This document shows, piece by piece, positions 12,001-23,501 of a DNA stretch of 64,000 nt (positions are counted from its first letter, which is position 1; each line of letters begins with the position of its first letter). The notes beneath the pieces were generated by a model. The model was not told the DNA's origin and did not search any database. It saw nothing but the letters and a program-made list of their open reading frames with translations. Origin of the DNA: Marsupella aquatica (Eukaryota; Marchantiophyta). The translations under genes were made by a program, and so were the position numbers. The DNA is taken from assembly GCA_973895155.1 (NCBI GenBank), contig OZ316891.1:9672001-9736000 (forward strand), written 5' to 3'.

Positions 12001-14220
12001 AGGGAGACAGGGACGATGTCGTCAGTGTCCTAGTAGTCACAGGGCTACTGTATCGACCTCGGAGTTGGCGAGCTCCTGAATTTCTGATGCTTTCACAAAT
12101 CACCTTGGTTCGTGGGAAGGCGAAATTACGGTGTTGCAATTTGGGCCGACATAAATGCACTCCCAATCTCGATGAATAGTCTAGTTCCAGACATTTCGGA
12201 CAGAAGAGAGAGACTGAGAGCGAGAAAGAGAGATTTACTGCCACTTCGAAGGAAAAGAATGATGGCGAGGAGTCACACAAGCTAATTATGGACTCTGGCC
12301 GTCAAAAGATCGATCTTCAGATGAGTCAGACTGTCAGAGCCGAGACCAAAATACAGTAAAATTACTTCCCCAATTCTGGACCGTAGTTTTCTTACAATTT
12401 GGTAGCTAGAAATGGAGATGCTTACTATGGAATACCAGGCCCGTGACCAAAGTGGGTTTGGTCAAAATTGTCTGAACTTAAATAGGTGATTACTTTACTT
12501 GAACTTAACTAGTATGTGGATTCAACTCAATTTTTTTAACATAGTGGTAATATTGTATTTATTTGTTTTACTAACTCCCTTACTAACTCTCTTTCCTGGT
12601 CTTTCCTGGTTATCAAGTCTGCCAAAACTCTATAATGTGCCCAAATATAGTGCCAAGAATTTGGAAGGAGCTTTTAGCGTGCTACATAATATTGTCATCC
12701 TTTGTTTGTCTCCATCTCTCTCATGTTTTTTTCACCTCTCTATGTAATTCACAATGCAACTCCTCATTGTAGCAATCACCTGGCTTGTTGAGTGACAAAT
12801 TATTCATCACAAGGGTGAGCAACGTACTATCTTGGAGACAAGGAGCTAGACAATCACCTGCACTTCATTGTCTTGCAATGTTTTTGTGCAATGGATAATT
12901 ATGCATTGGACTTGTCTATAAAATTATGAGATGTTTTTAAAAGTATTTGAAGTTTGCATAATAAAAGTTGGCATCACTAACAAACAAATTCATAAACTCA
13001 AAAACTATTTATAGCATTGGTTTTTTAATTGTTTTTTGGGAAACAAGTATACTTTTTGTTTGGAAAGTGTAATTTATTCATCATGATTTGTCTAATAATG
13101 ACAGAAACAAAATTCTCATCAATTTTAATGGCAAATGGCAACCAAAAAAAACCCATAAGTGTAGAATCATAATGATCATGTTGAAAAGAGAGTAACTTTA
13201 TAAACAGGTACCTTCATAAGAGAAGAAACATACTAATTTCATTTCTGTTTTTTAAATGTATGTTTTACTAATCAATAGAAAGTCATAGCCTTATTTTTGT
13301 AGAGATTTTATAATAATAGAATAATTTAATGTTTTGAGAATAGTTGATTAGTCTTGAATGTGCAAGTGAGTTTTAACATTAATATGCTTATGACTTTTTT
13401 GGTGTGTATTCAAGGAATATGTTTGAATAAGGCCTAGGGAGAGCTACACTCAAGTGGCATACAAGATATTTATTTAAGATTTCTCATGGTGACTACCATA
13501 AAGGTAAATGTTTATATCAGTGCATGTTTTTATGACTAGAATTTGTGTTTATTTGTTATTTGTGAAGTGACTTGATATTTTGTCCATTCAATTGACATGA
13601 GCAATTTTGTGTGAGTTTGTAGACAAATTATGGCATCACTAAGAAACAACCCCAAGCTATCATCTAAGCTTGAAATAGAGATTTGTTTCTCTCTTTATTC
13701 CTCGTTGAATAAATGTGATTGCTAAAGTTGTTCATTCATAAAGCTAAATCAAGCATGAAATCTATCTACACTTTAAAATCTAATTTTCACATATGTAATA
13801 TTTATCATAATAGTGTTTATTTTCAAATAAATTATCAGATTAGCTAAAAAAAATTAGCATTATCATATATGGATGTGCAAATATTAGTATATTAATTATT
13901 TGCCACAACACTTACCTTTTATTTGAATCAACACAATAGATTTATGCAATCTTAACAAAACTATAAGTAATTGTAATTTGCAATTTATTTGTGGAAAGCA
14001 ATGCTCTTGGTAGGTAGATGAGTCTTTTGTAATCTTGTTTCATATTGTTAGGGTTATCTTAGGGCATTACAGATTAAGAAAGTGAAATTTGCCCTTTGTT
14101 GGATTCCAAAAATGGAGAAGTTAGCTCTTTGTACCTAAAATTATTCACTTAAGTTTATTATCAATCAGGTACTATAATTATAAGGTCCATATCATATTAT
14201 TCAAGTTAATGCAATAAACT
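9041..14220. other. Long intergenic region, no gene recognised
   Basis: No gene is supported. The stretch 10950-12280 is GC-richer with several overlapping open frames on both strands, none with a known motif. Around 11540-11570 there is a CCTCCCT repeat. From about 12300 the DNA becomes AT-rich and looks like decayed repeat sequence. An unrecognised lineage-specific gene or noncoding transcript in 10.9-12.3 kb cannot be excluded. Confidence 0.4.
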
Positions 14221-14224
14221 ATAG

Positions 14225-14750
14225 TACACACATATGCAGAGGTTGGTGTAATGTTTGACCCTAATTGTAACTTCAAAATCAATATAAGGTTACAAGTTAA
14301 GGCATTCTGGTACACACATTCACAAGGGTCGGTGTATTGTTTGACCCCAGTTGTAATTTCAAAATCAATATAAAGTTACAAGTTAAGGGATCCTGGTACA
14401 CACATCTGCAAGGGTCGGTGTACTGTTTGACCCCAATTGCAACTTATAAAATCAATATAAGGTTACAAGTTAAGGCATTCTGATACACACATCTGCAAGG
14501 GTTGGTGTATTGTTTGACCCCATTTGTAACTTCAAAATCAATATAAAGTTACAAGTTAAGACATTTTGGTACACACATCTGCAAGGGTTGGTGTACTCTT
14601 TGACCCCAGTTGTAGCTTATAAAATCAATATAAGGTAACTACAAGTTAAGACATTATGGTGCACACATCTACAAGGGTTAGTGTACTGGTTGACCCTAGT
14701 TGTAACTTCAAAATCAAAATTAGGTTATCTAGGAAGGTTACAAGTCAAGG
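14225..14750. repeat. Minisatellite, about six units of 86-90 bp
   Basis: Six head-to-tail units start with (G)GTACACACAT at 14225, 14311, 14397, 14484, 14570 and 14660. Each contains AAGGGT(C/T)GGTGTA, GTTTGACCCC and AAAATCAATATAA. Period 86 bp in most units, 90 bp in one. Divergence between units is modest. It sits in AT-rich DNA without a gene. Confidence 0.9.
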
Positions 14751-15114
14751 CATTAATGTTCAATGTAAGTTTCCCATGATCAAACCCTCACTTATTCACC
14801 CCACCTTCCTCATGATCTTTCACCCCTACTTATATTTATAATATTCTTTCCCATTTTACTTGTATGGCTTCAAGAGGTTGAGAAAATGCTTTATATGTTG
14901 CTTACCAAGCTTATTTTATTTTATTGTAATTAAATTGCCTTTTAAAATATACCTAATACCCAAACTGGAGATTTTTCAAATATTGATTTTTTTCAAAGCC
15001 GACCTACTGTCCAAGTTCTTCTTATTCCTTAGGCACTATAAAGGGCATATTCTAGTTATGTCAACATCCAAGCATGGATAGGTTTAGTTTAATAGAGTTG
15101 TTTGTGTCAAGAAG
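14751..15114. other. AT-rich DNA, nothing recognised
   Basis: The segment between two minisatellites contains only short open frames without motifs. Confidence 0.4.
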
Positions 15115-15370
15115 CGACATTACTCTTCACATGAGGTTTCACACACAAAAGCAACATAGATCATTGGATTCAAAACATCTAATGGTGTAAAAGTTCTTTT
15201 TGAGCTAAGAGACCACACGAGTATTCACACACAACATGAATCTGGATGGTTGGATTCATAACATCTAATGGTAGGAAAATTCATTTTCAGTTGAGAGGCC
15301 ACAGGAGCCTTCACACGAGTCTTCACACACAAAATGGATGTAGATGGTTGGATTCAAACCATCTAATGGC
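15115..15370. repeat. Degenerate tandem repeat, three units of about 85-98 bp
   Basis: Three units share TTCACACACAA, GATGGTTGGATTCA and CATCTAATGG. They begin near 15138, 15223 and 15321. Unit length varies because of small insertions. Confidence 0.8.
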
Positions 15371-17328
15371 TGGGTATTTACAGGATGATGTGGAATTTTA
15401 ACAGAATTTTCAGATTTACAGAAGTCTTTAACTGGACCCGTAAATAGAGATGAAATAATAATTAAAAACTATTGCAAAACAAAATTCACATATATCTCTC
15501 TGTATGTATTTGCCCCATCTCCATTTTTTGTTCACACTCACTACATCCTTATGTAGAATCCAATTTTGTCCTTATTTTGAGTCTAGTTTTGTCTTTACAT
15601 GGAGCTATAGTTTAGGGGACCCTAGCCCTTTAAAGTAGCTTATGTTTGCTATTTATTGGTAAGATGACAAGAAAGTCTGTTCAGTAGGTTAACTTAGGTT
15701 GGGGCCACTTCTGACTTTGTTGGTGCCAAAGCAAAATTGGAGGGCCACTTCTTATTCGAAGGCTACCAAAATAAATTTCAATATAATTGCAGGTCAATAG
15801 AATGAAGCCGTTAAAGTTTGGAAATGTTTGGACAACCTTTGAAGGTGTCTAAAATTTCAGTCACAATAAACACTTCACATAATTTTTTTATGGGTTCACT
15901 GCTTCCCATGTAGGATGGTACACACCACACTAAAATGAGTACTAAATTGTTAATTGCAGCTGTTTGTACTCATTAAACTCTTCAGATTTAATCTAAGAGG
16001 GATGTAAGGAACACATGGTACCCTGACCTCTTGTAAGCCACCCTTATATAGTAATGGTCTGGTGTTGGACCATTACAGGAAATGTATTATTCCTGTAAGA
16101 GAGATATAATCAATCCAGATTTCCATAGTGGTCCAACCAAGACGTTAAATAAACATTGAGGGCATTGCACCACCACTAAGAGGAAATCTAGAGTCATAAT
16201 TTTCCCAGTATGGTAGTCCAGGGATGCCTTAACGAGCATATTTCCAATATGAAACCGTCTATGGGCATTCACGAGAAATAATTTGCTGGCATTGTGAGTT
16301 TTGATTGGCTTAGACAAGGCCGGGATTAATCAACTAAAGGCCTTCATTGACGTGTTGGGTAAAGCCCACCTGGGAGGGAAGTGTTGTAAAGAAAGGCCCA
16401 AAACTTTCATTTTGGACACCTCCTGAAAGGATGAGCCCTAATTTAGTTTAGTCGCTCCCAGAAATCCCCTTAAGTAGTGATTAGACAAAGTGAGAATGCC
16501 CTTAATTTCCATATAATACCCTCTTAGCTGATAGACTGTTTTGTTGCTCTAGACAAAGAGCATCCAATTATTTTCATATATGCCTTTGTACAACTTCAAA
16601 CAAACCAACAACTTTATTGTTCTCTTAAGGCCCTGCCTAAACCTTTTGTTTGTATTTTAGATCTCATTTACCTTGCACAACTTTCCAGGAAAGAAGCGCA
16701 AGAGGGATTTTGCTGAAACAGAGGGCATTCCACCTTCAACTCCAATTGTATTTAGAAAACCCTATATCACTACCCCGATCACCACTCAAGCATTGTAACT
16801 TCCCAGTATTGCTGGTGACTCGCGTAGAGTGGTTTTGTATGACTGTTTATTTTGGCTAACTTTTGGATTCCTATTGCATTTCCAGGACTCAATGTGGCTA
16901 GCGACTTTACAAGCCAAAAGAGGAGTCCAACGACTGGGTTCTGTGGAAAAATGACACCAAGTTTGAGTTATTTGGAACCAACTTTTGGCAAGCAAGTGTT
17001 GAATATTTATTTAGGGTGTTTGGGGAAAAAAGAAAGTATGGTATTGAGAAGATTTTTGCTCCTAACAGGACCAAAATCTATGTTTGCATGGTAATGTTAC
17101 TGAGCTATGGACTGCCTAAATTGGCAGTCAATAAGTGTTATTGACGTACGTTGACATCTTCCTATTGAGGCAAAAGATGACCGCCAAACCCTATGTTTGA
17201 GACATCCTATTACCAATACTAATTGTTTGAGACACCCTAGTACCAATACAAATTGAGGTGAACAGTGTAGTTAGTGTAGTTGCTTTATGCATATACAACT
17301 TTTACTAACCCATCCCCCAAATGGAGTG
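15371..17328. other. AT-rich intergenic DNA
   Basis: No gene is recognised. Short repeats occur, for example GGGCCACTTCT twice near 15700-15750 and TTTGAGACA(T/C)CCTA twice near 17196-17232. Probably decayed transposon sequence. Confidence 0.4.
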
Positions 17329-17661
17329 TGTTGAGCATATACAACAATCGTAACGGCAAGCCCATGAATTATCCAACGCACAAGTAGTCGACACAAAGAA
17401 ATACGTGATTTACCTCAGCTTGAGGCTACATCCATCGGAACACATGAGAGCTTTATTGAACTCTAGGCCCGTTGGCCATACCAAGTCTCTGCAATACAAT
17501 ATCTCCCTATCCCTCAACTAGCTCCTTAAAAATGAGTCTTAGTTCCTCCTATCCAAGCAAAAATATAGTCTACAACTTAGTTGACCTAACCTAGACTACG
17601 ACTAAGGTAAACCCTAACAATAGTTATAGTGTAACCCTAGACTAAGAGTATATGTCTAACA
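17329..17661. mobile_element. Solo LTR of a retrotransposon, 333 bp
   Basis: The element starts with TG and ends with CA, with short terminal inverted repeats TGTTGAGCATATAC and GTATATGTCTAACA. It contains the phrases ATACGTGATTTACCTC, GAGGCTACATCCA and TTTATTGAACTCTA, which recur in a second copy at 38167. Flanking pentamers GAGTG and ATGTG could be a degraded target duplication. There is no internal coding region or second LTR nearby, so it is a solo LTR, probably Copia or a TRIM-type element. Confidence 0.75.
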
Positions 17662-17666
17662 ATGTG

Positions 17667-17838
17667 TAATTATCAACCTGTCCCCCAAACTATTTTAATT
17701 CATGAGTTGAACCCCTTTTTCAATGTGGGTTACTCCCCGGGTTACTCTAACTTTTGTACTTAACCTAAGGTCATTTCGCATTGGTCACCTGCCGTGTGAT
17801 AAGGCACTATTCTACACTCACCCAGGCCGACTCACTCC
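17667..17838 (+). repeat. Left arm of a foldback element (inverted repeat)
   Basis: This arm matches the reverse complement of about 22640-22818 over some 170 bp with moderate divergence. Shared blocks are CCCCAAACTATTTTA, GTTGA.CC..TTTTT, ACTCTAACTT, CCCAAGGTAATTTTGCATTG-like and a GGC(C/T)GACTCA end. The Harbinger element sits between the arms, beside the right arm, so the foldback was there first. Confidence 0.75.
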
Positions 17839-18415
17839 CGTTATGACAATTTAGGGAGTACCTGGTCGACAAAGGGAAGGTAGGGGTGGCCCTGTTGTCA
17901 GGCCTGTCTTAATTTGCAAGTCTGACGGGGAGGGAAGCCAGGGTCAGGGCTATTAGTGCAATGAGAGGGAGCCAGACAGTTCAGTTTGTCCTAAATTGTA
18001 AAAATGAGAATGAGGGGGGCTTTACAAGACCGCGGGGGGACGTTTCCTGTCAGAGGATCCCGATCCTACATGGACATTAGTGGGGCCCGTGTAGGGCCCA
18101 GTTTTTGCAGACGTGTCACGACCGTTCGGGCAAAGTTTTAGACCACCTCCTCGGGTGGTTTTTTCTTTCGTCCGTTTGGTCCATTGCTATATTCAGACTT
18201 CGCATTAACTCTGACCCCACAGAAGCGACTATCCAGGCGATTCAGGAGGGCACCCAATTTGCGAGCCAACTTCAAATGTTTGATTCAACATTTCAAAAAA
18301 CATCGATCCAATGTCCAGAACAAGATCTATATGTTCTTCGGCAACATCAGAGTGCAGCAGTAGCGCACATTGCACATCTCACTCTCCTTACATAGAGTTT
18401 ATACAATCAGTCACG

Positions 18416-19685
18416 ATGAACCAATCATTTTTCAGCAATGGCAGGAAAGGCTACAGAGGCAACGAATGGAAGTCGACTCCAATTTTGTTCAAGATTCACA
18501 ACCAATTTCTAGCTATCAGGGGGGAGATTCATTCAATGCACTTTCGTCCCAACCTCCGTTGGTCATGTCCGATGAGGAATTCCAACGCTGCCTCAATGAA
18601 CCCCCAACCAAGTAGCTTTCGTTCATTTCATGGAACTGCAGGACAAGCTTTTGTTCCAGACCATCGTAATAAGTTCTTTTCTTGCCTTGCACCAGGTCCA
18701 TTTGCATCTACCAGTAGTGAGGAGCCTACTCAAGTCACGAAGCTGCCTGTTAGGACAAAAACTGGAGGCAAAATACCTGGTGAGGGCACAAAGAGAAAGA
18801 GGGTTGCCAAGGCCGCCCCAACAAAGAAACCGAAGAAGGCTCAGAAGGTTGTCGAGTTGAGTGATGAAGAAGGCGATGGGGAAGATGGAAACTCAGTGAG
18901 TAGATGGACAGATGCAGAAGTCAGCCACCTAATATCATTTCGCTCAGAAATGGATGAGTTCTCAACGAATGCCAAGAAACAAGGTGAGGTTCAGATCCTC
19001 AAATTTCTATTTTCTTGTCAAAATCACATGTATAGGTCCGTGAACGTGCATTCTCAATTATTCTCACTTGTATTTTTTTATAACTTGTCCGTGAGCATGC
19101 ATTCTCAAGTATTCTCAAGTATTCACACTTGTTATTTTTTATAACTTGATTTCTCTCGATTACACAGGTGTGCACATGTGGGAGAAACTACAAGAGAAAA
19201 TGATTGCTGCTTGTGAAGGATTCAACAAGTCAGCTGAGGCAATCAGGAAGAAATGGAAAACCATTTATAGACAGTATTGCATTGACAAACGTATCCTCAG
19301 CATATCTGGAGAGGGACGAAAGATCACCTGTAAATTTTTTGACGAAATTCATCAAGGCTTCAACAACCGGGCCAATGTACGAAAATTGTGTCACGGAGAT
19401 GCTAGTGGGACTCCCAATCCATGTCCCCTTGACTTGAATGAGCCAGGGGAAGCGCAAGGTTTTGCCGAAGGTGGGGTTGGATCTGGTTCAGATCAAGGTA
19501 GTAATCCTGCTAACACTACCCCTCAGTCCACAAAATCATCCAAAAAAAGCAATTCAGATACGTATAGTATGTACATGAATGAGATGGTGAGCAACACCTC
19601 TAGCATGGCACAAGACATTCATGAGACCACTGGTGTTCTCAAAGAGCTCAAATCCAAAATTTCAAGGCTCATTGACAAACTGTAA
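18416..19685 (+). CDS. Harbinger accessory protein with Myb/SANT-like trihelix domain
   Basis: DNA-binding partner of the transposase, which in characterised Harbinger elements is needed for nuclear import and end recognition. Model: exons 18416-18983 and 19168-19685, giving 361 aa. The splice joins NAKKQ to GVHMWEKLQEKM with a good GT-AG pair. A basic patch (KRKRVAKAAPTKKPKKAQK) precedes the trihelix region, with W residues in SRWTDAEV, HMWEKL and RKKWKTIY. The C-terminus ends with a heptad-like coil (VLKELKSKISRLIDKL). The N-terminus is uncertain. An alternative frame at about 18370-18612 (QQWQERLQRQR...SDEEFQRCL) also looks protein-like and may be the real first exon. Confidence 0.75.
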
Positions 19686-20533
19686 ATGTGGTTGCAGATG
19701 AGTGGGCGCCTAGGCAATGCTTTGTCCCTCAACCTTCTTTTATAGAAGTGAGCTATGATGGTGTCCCCCTAGAATATTTTAAATACTATAAACGGCCCAC
19801 TGAGTTGTACTATCCTCCCGAAGCTTAATAGGTTTCATTCTACGGACAAGTGAGTTCCTTGAAATTGGGCATTCAATATAAAAAAGGTCGACTCCTGGAA
19901 GCTCTCACTTTTTGGTAGTTTAATCATTCTTTTTTGTTCTAGAATTGCACAATGTGTACAGAACGGGTGAGAATTTACTCATTTCTGTTCTGAACTGTAT
20001 ATGAACTTCAATTTCATGTTTGAATGGATTTTTCCTTGTCAATTTCGACTTGCTGAACTGGTGATTTTCAGAACTGCGTTTTGCTTTCCACATGTATAAC
20101 TATCAGTGAAATTCATTCAAGCAAAATTGTCTACTTAAATTGCAATAGCAAAGCATAGGCAAAATCAATCCATAGCCCAGAAATTGATTTCAATTCCAAC
20201 TTCGACTTTGAGAATAGATTGCTTTTGTCAATTTCAACTTTAAGAATTGGAGCTCATCAGGACTGCATTTTGTCTTCTCAATTTCGACTTTGAGAATGGG
20301 AGCCTTTCAGGACCTTTTCAATTTTAGCTTTCAATGATTCATGCTGTGCATTTCGACTGAGATTTGAGTTCCTTGCACAATTTCTGAAAGAAGACGATTG
20401 CACAGATTGAGTAATAGAAAAAGTCAGCATTTATGTGGACAAAAATTTCCAGTTCACAGAATGCTAGACCTAACAACAATGGCTTCAATGGACGTAGGGA
20501 ATTGACCTAACAGAATTTTAAAAATTACTAGAA
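19686..20533. other. Spacer between the two Harbinger genes
   Basis: AT-rich spacer between the convergent stop codons. It repeats the phrase TCAATTTCGACTTTGAGAAT with variants near 20039, 20198, 20237 and 20278. No gene is seen. It must supply the 3' ends of both transposon transcripts. Confidence 0.55.
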
Positions 20534-22474
20534 TCATTCTTCAGCATCGCTCGGAGAGTCTGTGTCATCATCAAAGACACCTTCGGGTAATTCAACCTGT
20601 TCACGCAAGTGTCGGTGAAACAATGTCTTGGCCAGCTCCACATGCATTGTGACCCCTCTCTTCAAAGCTTGAACAGAGTTTTCATTGGCAAGTTCAATCA
20701 CAGCATTGTCATTGTCGTCTGGTAATCCAGCTGTACGTATGAACTCTTCCATATCAATTGTAGCTCGATTCACCTCAACCTGTGCATAATCATACATTTT
20801 CATAGTCCCATCTTGTCTTAAATCCCCAAAACTTGCAAGGCATTGCTCCTTCAGCCACAATTTTGGATCTGCTACAAGCTGCTCATCTCCGAAATCCTTG
20901 TGCATAATACATAAGTTATGCAGACATATACATGCTCCGACCACGTCAGCAACATGATCAATCTTCATTTCTATGCGTCTCAAGAGAATCCGCCACCTGC
21001 CTTTCAAAATTCCAAATGCCCGTTCTACACACATTCTGGTAGAACTCTGGATGAAATTCCAATGTGCTTTGAAAGGCTCAAGTTGTTCTTTTGTTCCTTT
21101 AAAAGGAATACACATACAAGTTCGGATGGGATATGCAGCATCACCTATGAGTTTATACAGACGGAAATCTCCCCTAATAGTTTTCCTTCCCATCACTGAG
21201 TTTACAAATAAGGTGTAGTCATGTAGAGAACCCGCCCATCCAAAGTCCCAATCCCAAAATGTTGTTTCCGTGTCCACAATGCCTTGCAAGAGAACAGAAT
21301 AAAATCCCTTTCTATTATAGAAAGGTGCCGGATCCCCCTCAGGGGCAATGATGGGAATACGAGAGCCATCTATGGCTCCCATAATAAAAGGCAACCCATG
21401 CTTAGCTTCAAACTGGGCTGCTAAATTTTTCAGAGATTTTGAAGTCCATTTCGGAACCACAAGTGGACGAATGTATTTCAAAACGGCTTGACAGAATTGT
21501 CTCACAACTATACAGGCCAAGCTTTCGCTCATTCCAAACAGGTCAGCACAACAAAGCAAGTAGTTACCTGTACCTAGTATGTTCAATGATAAAGCAACCC
21601 TCTTTTCCAATGGAATAGCTCCACCCTTTTTTGACTTCTGCATGTCTGGGGCAACTAGAGAATAGAGGTAAAAAAATGTGGAAGGCTTGATACGTAACCT
21701 TCTTGTGAACTCTTTTTCAGTATGAGAAGCCAACAATGTTCTATCCACAAATGGAGATTCACGGTCCAACCTCCAAATGGATCTAGGATGCAATCGCAAA
21801 AGCCGTCGGTCCCCAATGAGGCAATTAAATAGATGCATTGTGTTTGTTGCTGTAACCAAAGCAGCTTGCTGTGATTGTATGACTTTAGCCACGATGACTC
21901 GCAACACCAGATTGAGGCAAATTATTACCAGAATTTTTGTTCTCCTCCTGTCAGGCTGCATCGTGTAATCAAATAATTGATAAGAGGACAATTTTGCAAT
22001 CTGAAAATGCAAAAACGAAATTCCACAATCAAACTTGGCAGGGACAGGAACAAGAAAAGCTTCTGACCTGTTCACGAGCATATTCAACAGTGCATTGGTC
22101 TTCTTTGTCAAACGTTTCTTCTGCCTCAATTTCTTTGTACAAATCATGGCTCTCACTTGACGAAATTTCTCTAGGTTCCATGATTCAATGTTGCTATGTG
22201 CGTCTGTATCAGCGTCTTCCCAGTTGAACAAAATTTCACAGCTGAAGTTTGATTTTTCTAGTTTTTGGCCACGGTAGATCTCTCTGTATGGGTCCACAAA
22301 CAGAAGGACCTGTTGCTCATCAAGCTCTCTTCTCTCCAACGCTTGAAGATCCACCATTGATTGAAAGAAAGACTGAGCTTGACGATCTTCTCCCGCGCAA
22401 TCACATATTTCCTCCCCGTCAATTTGGGAGTTATCAGACAGCTGGCCCTTGTTTCTGTCTTTTCTGTGTCCCAT
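20534..22474 (-). CDS. PIF/Harbinger transposase (DDE, HARBI1-like)
   Basis: Uninterrupted 646-aa frame with an ATG start at 22474. It carries the HARBI1-type endonuclease domain. The proposed catalytic triad is D369 (GAIDGSRIPI), D445 (LIGDAAYPI) and E484 (CVERAFGILKGRW). A helix-turn-helix-like segment lies at about 285-335. The stretch at about residues 133-172 may be an unspliced in-frame intron, since GT and AG borders can be drawn there. The gene is convergent with the accessory protein inside the TIR-bounded element. All key residues are present, so the enzyme may be active. Confidence 0.92.
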   Translation of the reverse strand: MGHRKDRNKGQLSDNSQIDGEEICDCAGEDRQAQSFFQSMVDLQALERRELDEQQVLLFVDPYREIYRGQKLEKSNFSCEILFNWEDADTDAHSNIESWNLEKFRQVRAMICTKKLRQKKRLTKKTNALLNMLVNRSEAFLVPVPAKFDCGISFLHFQIAKLSSYQLFDYTMQPDRRRTKILVIICLNLVLRVIVAKVIQSQQAALVTATNTMHLFNCLIGDRRLLRLHPRSIWRLDRESPFVDRTLLASHTEKEFTRRLRIKPSTFFYLYSLVAPDMQKSKKGGAIPLEKRVALSLNILGTGNYLLCCADLFGMSESLACIVVRQFCQAVLKYIRPLVVPKWTSKSLKNLAAQFEAKHGLPFIMGAIDGSRIPIIAPEGDPAPFYNRKGFYSVLLQGIVDTETTFWDWDFGWAGSLHDYTLFVNSVMGRKTIRGDFRLYKLIGDAAYPIRTCMCIPFKGTKEQLEPFKAHWNFIQSSTRMCVERAFGILKGRWRILLRRIEMKIDHVADVVGACICLHNLCIMHKDFGDEQLVADPKLWLKEQCLASFGDLRQDGTMKMYDYAQVEVNRATIDMEEFIRTAGLPDDNDNAVIELANENSVQALKRGVTMHVELAKTLFHRHLREQVELPEGVFDDDTDSPSDAEE

Positions 22475-22638
22475 CTCTCAAAGTGGGCGTTGTTCACTTT
22501 ACATGAGGCTGGGCGCCGTTCGCTGCAGCCTGGTAGTGTGTTTGCCCCGGTTTACTAATTTTAGTTCATTAAGTGGCCCCCGGCTTTGCTTTGGAAGAGG
22601 AGGGACTGAACGGCCCCCGCGGTCTTGTAAAGCCCCCC

Positions 22639-22893
22639 TGAGTCAGCCCAGGTTAGGGTAGAACCAGTCAGGGTTCTGCATGGCATACAGCACCTTGCCA
22701 TGTGGCAGACAATCAATGCAAAATTACCTTGGGATAAATAGAGGAGTAAGTTAGAGTGACTAATATTCAAAAAGTGGGTCAACTTAAGAAATAAAATAGT
22801 TTGGGGATAATTATAATCAGTTTGGGGGATAGGCTAATAAGAAGGGGTCCACCTAAACAATTAAAATAGTTTGCGGAGATAATTAGAATTATG
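22639..22893 (-). repeat. Right arm of the foldback element
   Basis: Reverse-complement counterpart of 17667-17838. It starts directly beside the Harbinger right end. Its distal part is duplicated: AAAATAGTTTG.GGA.ATAATTA occurs at about 22794 and again at about 22864. Confidence 0.7.
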
Positions 22894-22971
22894 TGGTTTG
22901 CCAAAGGGTCCCCAACCAAAAGCCTACGAATGGAACAAAGACCAAAAAGTAACCTACAAATGTGCCGTGAA

Positions 22972-23274
22972 AGCTAACACCCTAGAACGGAGAACTAAAA
23001 AGCCTGATAGTGTTCACTATTAAACCGCATAGGAGGAGCTAACACCCTAGAACGGAGAACTAAAAAGCCTGATAGAGTTCAGTATTAAATAGCATAGGAG
23101 GGTCAGGAAGCAAAACCTGTCAAGAAATCCTAAAAGCAACTACCCTCAAACCAACTGCCATAGCCCTACCAAGGAGTGTATTAAATAGCAGAGGAGGGTC
23201 ACGAAGCAAAACCTGTCAAGATATCCTAAAAGCAACTACCCTCAAACGAGCTGCCATAGCCCTACCAAGGAGTG
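22972..23274. repeat. Two adjacent tandem duplications (65 bp and 96 bp)
   Basis: A 65-bp unit occurs at 22972-23036 and 23037-23101 (AGCTAACACCCTAGAACGG). It overlaps the start of a 96-bp unit at 23083-23178 and 23179-23274 (TATTAAATAGCA..GGAGGG). Both are nearly exact. They lie just upstream of the DPH4-like gene and could affect its promoter. Confidence 0.85.
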
Positions 23275-23501
23275 TGAAATATGTGTAAGGCACACAACCA
23301 GCACCCGCTGTGAAAACAACTAATAAGGCAACTCAAACCAGAGAAACCAGAGCAGAAGACATGGCGATGCCAAGCAAACCACGGAGAGCGAAGCCGTCAA
23401 CAAGAGAAAAGCTAGGTCTAATTAGAGTTTTTCATGGTCGAATTGGATTCCACTTCCGGGGTCCTAGTTAGGGGTTCCCATGATCGAAGAAATCGGTTTC
23501 C

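Larger units (their letters stand above)
18014..22638. mobile_element. Structurally complete PIF/Harbinger DNA transposon, 4625 bp
   Basis: Terminal inverted repeats of 25 bp are perfect: 18014-18038 begins GGGGGGCTTTACAAGACCGC and 22614-22638 is its reverse complement. Both ends are flanked by TGA (18011-18013 and 22639-22641), a 3-bp duplication as expected for the superfamily, although TWA is the usual target. Inside are two convergent genes, a Myb/SANT-trihelix accessory protein (plus) and an intact DDE transposase (minus), the standard pair for autonomous Harbinger elements. The element is inserted in a foldback repeat. Intact ORFs and perfect TIRs suggest a young, possibly active copy. 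Confidence 0.92.

Noticed and set aside
14225-14750. CRISPR-like regular repeats
   Set aside because: The whole 86-bp unit is repeated with no unique spacers, and the genome is eukaryotic; it is a minisatellite.
17667-22893. Outer inverted repeats as the Harbinger's own termini
   Set aside because: The perfect 25-bp TIRs with matching TGA flanks lie inside them, and the left arm is separated by about 175 bp from the TIR while the right arm is adjacent, so the arms belong to an older host element.
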